This document shows, piece by piece, positions 62,412 to 64,000 of a DNA stretch of 64,000 nt. The DNA lies in the NCBI RefSeq assembly GCF_002864045.1, contig NZ_PJPV01000018.1, positions 36,203 through 100,202 of the forward strand, read 5' to 3'. Source of the stretch: Endozoicomonas acroporae. GTDB taxonomy: Bacteria > Pseudomonadota > Gammaproteobacteria > Pseudomonadales > Endozoicomonadaceae. Both the position numbers and the translations under genes were made by a program. The notes under the pieces are model-generated. The model saw nothing but the letters and a program-made list of their open reading frames with translations, was not told where the DNA came from and made no database searches. Numbering within the stretch: position 1 is the first letter of the stretch; each line of letters begins with the position of its first letter.

Positions 62412-63833
62412 TTAAACGATTTTTCTTCTTTTTCGCGGGGGGGAGCAGGAAGTCGGCTGCCCATTCAGCGTTACCACGCATTGCAGCTCGTCTGGTTTGC
62501 CCAGGTCCCACAACTTTATGGTCTCGTCAAGAGAGCAGGAAGCCAGTCGCCCACCGGGCAATGGCGTAACAAAGAACACGTCTTTGGTATGCTCTTTCAG
62601 TGTCGCCACACATTGCTGGCCGTTGGGCTTGCTCAGATCCCACACCTTAATAGTCTGATCATCACCACAGGAAGCCAGCCGTCCATCGGGCAATAGCGCA
62701 ATTGACTTCACCCAATCGGTATGCCCATTCAGCGTCACCACACATTCCTGGCCGTTGGGCTTGCTCAGGTCCCTCACCTTAATAGACCCATCATGAGAAC
62801 AGAAAGCCAGCCGCCCATCGGGCAATGGCGTGATTGTGAACATCCAGCGGAGCGCATTCAGCGTTGCCACACATGCCTCACCGGCGGGCTTGCCCAGGTC
62901 CCACAACTTAATGGTCTCGTCAAGAGAGCAGGAAGCCAGGCGCCCATCGGGCAATGTCGTAACACAGGTTACCCAATTGGTATGCCCATTCAGCGTCGTC
63001 ACACATTCCTGGCCGTTGGGTTTGCTCAGGTCCCACACCTTAATAGTCCCATCATGAGAACAGGAAACCAGCCGCCCATCGGGCAATTGCGTAACTGAAT
63101 CTACCTCCCTGGTATGCCCGTTGAGCGTCGCCACGCATTGCTGGTCGTCGGGTTTGCTCAGATCCCACACCTTTACGGTTTTGTCTTCAGAGCAGGAAGC
63201 CAGCCGCCCATCGGCCAATGCTATGACAGAGCTCAGCAGGGAGGTATGCCCATGGAGCGTCATGACGCATTGCTGCCCGTGGGGTTTGCCTGGATCCCAC
63301 ACCTTTATGGTCTGGCCAGCACAGGAAGCCAACCGCCCATCAGACAATAACGTGACTGAGATCACCCCGGAGGTATGCCCATTCAGCGTCGCCACGGCGG
63401 TTTGCAGGGTATTACTTTCCAGAGAAGCCAGGTATTTATTGCTTACGTATCGATGATAAGCAAGCCGTAATAAAGGGTCATAAATTTCATTGCCCGGAAC
63501 AGCAGGTATATCCCTGTTTTCAATCATTTTTCTATAGACATCAGAGGCAGAGCCATAATATTGAAGGGCCAGTTTTTTCAGTTTTTCTTCTGTGTTGAAA
63601 AGTGTAATCAAACGCTTGCTGGTTGTAGCCAGGTGGCTAACATCAACGAAAGACAGGTAGTCGGAAATTTTAATCAGGAGCTCATTTGGCAATGCCAGTA
63701 AAGGCGACACCTGTTCCGGAGGAACAACCGAACCCCCCTCTGTCGTTGTTTCTCCTGCCTGGTTACCAGACGGGCTTGTTGCCTGGTAGTGGTCAGGGTA
63801 CATGGTATCAATATCAGCGATATTTCTTTTCAC
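62412..63833 (-). CDS. F-box / WD40 repeat protein 3
   Basis: A 473-residue protein with F-box at about residues 43-80, identical in DNA to that of gene 2 over about 184 bp. Seven WD40 repeats follow from about residue 143; the fifth has lost its GH dipeptide and has RDL in place of WDL (TLNALRWMFTITPLPDGRLA). After a short eighth start (CVVTLNGQPTSCS) the protein ends PPRKRRKIV, an SV40-type nuclear localisation motif. No signal peptide or membrane helix. It is the upstream member of the array on the minus strand. Confidence 0.9.
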   Translation of the reverse strand: MKRNIADIDTMYPDHYQATSPSGNQAGETTTEGGSVVPPEQVSPLLALPNELLIKISDYLSFVDVSHLATTSKRLITLFNTEEKLKKLALQYYGSASDVYRKMIENRDIPAVPGNEIYDPLLRLAYHRYVSNKYLASLESNTLQTAVATLNGHTSGVISVTLLSDGRLASCAGQTIKVWDPGKPHGQQCVMTLHGHTSLLSSVIALADGRLASCSEDKTVKVWDLSKPDDQQCVATLNGHTREVDSVTQLPDGRLVSCSHDGTIKVWDLSKPNGQECVTTLNGHTNWVTCVTTLPDGRLASCSLDETIKLWDLGKPAGEACVATLNALRWMFTITPLPDGRLAFCSHDGSIKVRDLSKPNGQECVVTLNGHTDWVKSIALLPDGRLASCGDDQTIKVWDLSKPNGQQCVATLKEHTKDVFFVTPLPGGRLASCSLDETIKLWDLGKPDELQCVVTLNGQPTSCSPPRKRRKIV

Positions 63834-63964
63834 ATCCTCTGACCGGTAAACAGTTTTAAAGTTCTTTCCTGCAAAGACAATAAATCCGATTTAACCGCTT
63901 GCTGAATCCACATTATGAAAAAAATGTGGATCATTCAGTTTGCCAACCCTGGTATTTATAGGTT

Positions 63965-64000
63965 AAGTAGCTGGCCATATGGAATCATATATTTCTGGCT
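63965..64000 (+). mobile_element. terminal inverted repeat of the 3718-3880 element family, cut by window end
   Basis: These 36 bases match the left end of the element at 3718-3880 at 33 of 36 positions (AAGTAGCTGGCCATATGGAA, then TCATATATTTCTGGCT). The rest of the copy would lie beyond the window. Confidence 0.75.

Noticed and set aside
58700..63400. Regular DNA repeats of about 126-129 bp that could suggest a CRISPR or satellite array
   Set aside because: The periodicity is exactly that of WD40 repeat codons within long open frames, with variable spacing between repeats of coding sequence.
58632..63833. Eukaryotic contamination as explanation of the F-box/WD40 genes
   Set aside because: The genes are intronless, share bacterial-type repeats and spacers, and lie next to a bacterial siderophore receptor gene on the same contiguous sequence.

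Overview
The window reads as chromosomal DNA of a marine, host-associated gammaproteobacterium, most likely Endozoicomonas or a close relative (inference). Two things point there. The conserved genes follow gamma-type orders: polA / DUF2782 lipoprotein / thrB, zur-znuCB, and coxB-coxA-ctaG-coxC with ctaA, cyoE and sco. Beside them lie several intact genes for eukaryote-like F-box plus WD40 proteins, which are characteristic of animal symbionts. No rRNA, tRNA, CRISPR array, phage or transposase gene was seen.

Layout. 0-3.2 kb: an H-NS-like protein, a helical unknown, tRNA hydroxylase TrhP, and ribosomal proteins L33 and L28. 3.2-3.9 kb: non-coding DNA with a 12-bp tandem repeat and a 163-bp inverted-repeat element. 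3.9-8.8 kb: the 180-kDa NAD-glutamate dehydrogenase. 8.8-9.5 kb: non-coding, with three minus-strand intrinsic terminators; two belong to homologous tandem units that look like small RNA genes at the Spot 42 position downstream of polA. 9.5-16 kb: polA, a lipoprotein, thrB, and a zinc operon zur-znuC-znuB behind a palindromic Zur box. 16-17.5 kb: an unknown gene. 17.6-26.3 kb: the aa3-type cytochrome c oxidase locus with its heme A and copper assembly genes. 27-30 kb: a tandem pair of unknown paralogues and another unknown. 30.4-37.4 kb: yheV, prlC, a gamma-carbonic anhydrase, a MarC-type membrane protein, an ArsR regulator and mnmG, with two copies of a nested inverted-repeat element.

The 480 bp upstream of mnmG carry four DnaA-box matches beside an AT-rich stretch and are a good candidate for the replication origin, in the same place relative to mnmG as in E. 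coli.

38-58.5 kb is an iron-acquisition region. It holds fbpABC for ferric iron and a full aerobactin-type system: iucABCD for synthesis, a divergent MFS transporter for probable export, a FhuCDB-type ABC importer and an IutA-like TonB-dependent receptor. Fur-box-like sites precede the transport units. An F-box/WD40-like gene lies between the two iron loci.

58.6-63.8 kb is a tandem array of three F-box/WD40 genes on the minus strand. Two share an identical stretch of about 184 bp encoding the F-box while their propellers have diverged. Two end in SV40-like basic nuclear-localisation motifs. The middle gene has a decayed 3' end into which a roughly 190-bp MITE has inserted with a 6-bp target duplication. 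This array is the most striking part of the window: it looks like a diversifying family of host-directed ubiquitin-ligase adaptors.
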